The translations under genes and the position numbers were made by a program. This document shows positions 14,828 to 15,338 of a stretch of 15,338 nucleotides of DNA, in pieces; the first letter of the stretch is position 1; the number at the start of each line of letters is the position of its first letter. A model generated the notes under the pieces. That model worked only from the letters and a program-made list of their open reading frames with translations, ran no database searches and had not been told where the DNA came from. Source of the stretch: Bacteroidales bacterium (GTDB lineage: Bacteria > Bacteroidota > Bacteroidia > Bacteroidales > ML635J-15); NCBI GenBank assembly GCA_028701945.1, contig JAQVPT010000051.1, positions 1-15,338 on the forward strand, written 5' to 3'.

Positions 14828-15338
14828 ATGATAAAATTTGTAAAATTTGTAAAAAAACGATTTAGTATGTGGAAGGCAGTTGGCATAATTATATTTACAT
14901 TGATATTAAGTTTTATTAATTTATCCGTAACAGATGTTTCAGATATTATTGACTCTCGTTTATTTGCACAAACAAAAATAAATCCGCCTTTTTATTACTC
15001 CGATTCTATTTGGGTAGATTCGGTTTTTAATTCACTTACGACTGATGAACGTATTGCCCAACTTTTGATGGTTCCTGCATATTCTAATAAAAATACTGCC
15101 CATACAGATTATATTGAGAAACTTATAAGTGAATATAAAATTGGTGGATTAATTTTTATGCAAGGAGGTCCAGTTAGGCAGGTGGATTTGATAAATCGGT
15201 ATCAATCAGTTAGTAAAGTGCCTTTGTTGATTTCTATGGAAGCAGAATGGTCATTGAGTATGCGTCTTGATTCATGCGTTTTGTATCCTCGTCAAATGTT
15301 GTTAGGTGCAATTGCTGATGACCAATTAATTTATGATA
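14828..15338 (+). CDS. Glycoside hydrolase family 3 protein, beta-N-acetylglucosaminidase-like, 3'-partial
   Basis: A reading frame of 170 codons stays open to the window edge. An N-terminal basic stretch and hydrophobic segment (about 15-35, MWKAVGIIIFTLILSFINLS) suggest export with a signal peptide or anchor. Next come SLTTDERIAQLLMVPAYSN (about 70-88), the IGGLIFMQGGPVRQ motif (about 105-118), then KVPLLISMEAEWSLSMRLD and YPRQMLLGAIADD. This is the N-terminal barrel of Bacteroidota GH3 enzymes of the NagZ type, which release N-acetylglucosamine from peptidoglycan or chitin-like glycans and often carry a C-terminal beta-lactamase-like domain. The catalytic His/Asp part and any C-terminal domain lie beyond the edge. 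The start is uncertain: ATG 14828 would give a nearly leaderless mRNA, while ATG 14867 (MWKAVG) gives a standard signal peptide and a leader of about 40 nt. The residue string EWSLSMRLD differs from the EWGLGMRLD I recall as usual. Confidence 0.82.
   Translation, partial: MIKFVKFVKKRFSMWKAVGIIIFTLILSFINLSVTDVSDIIDSRLFAQTKINPPFYYSDSIWVDSVFNSLTTDERIAQLLMVPAYSNKNTAHTDYIEKLISEYKIGGLIFMQGGPVRQVDLINRYQSVSKVPLLISMEAEWSLSMRLDSCVLYPRQMLLGAIADDQLIYD

Overview
The window looks like chromosome from an AT-rich, anaerobic or fermentative member of the Bacteroidota (Bacteroidales/Marinilabiliales-like; exact taxon not determinable here). Four things point there: a SusC/RagA-style TonB-dependent receptor with an N-terminal carboxypeptidase-D-like domain, two secreted proteins with type IX secretion (T9SS) C-terminal sorting tails, TAnnTTTG-type -7 promoter boxes, and starts with no Shine-Dalgarno sequence. 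The [FeFe]-hydrogenase genes at the left edge indicate fermentative H2 metabolism.

Layout. Positions 1-1538 hold the 3' end of a hydrogenase operon: the H-cluster subunit (HydA-like, 5' end outside the window) and a NuoE-like [2Fe-2S] subunit, closed by a strong terminator at 1597-1632. Positions 1633-2077 are non-coding but structured: a duplicated 32-bp unit centred on a perfect inverted repeat, an unexplained hairpin, a Bacteroidota promoter and a clear TPP riboswitch. The riboswitch leads into a TonB-dependent receptor (2078-4549), presumably an outer-membrane importer of thiamin or a relative. The leader contains a predicted hairpin that would bury the receptor's start codon and a competing pairing with the aptamer's 3' strand, so a complete translational switch can be proposed from the sequence.

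Positions 4931-10335 form a surface-associated cluster on the + strand: an O-antigen ligase/polymerase-like membrane protein with periplasmic TPRs, then two T9SS cargo proteins. The first has five IPT/TIG-like repeats, each exactly 300 bp; the second has ten 29-residue YD/RHS-like repeats. Their sorting tails are about 90% identical at the DNA level and the similarity stops abruptly around the tail. In known T9SS systems cargo is attached to a lipopolysaccharide, so a ligase next to two cargos is a reasonable functional association, though unproven.

Positions 10352-14723 (- strand) carry a polytopic DUF4173/DUF4153-like membrane protein and a soluble, orphan histidine kinase with five PAS domains. 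From 14828 a divergent glycoside hydrolase family 3 gene (beta-N-acetylglucosaminidase-like) runs off the right end. No tRNA, rRNA, CRISPR, transposase or integrase was seen.
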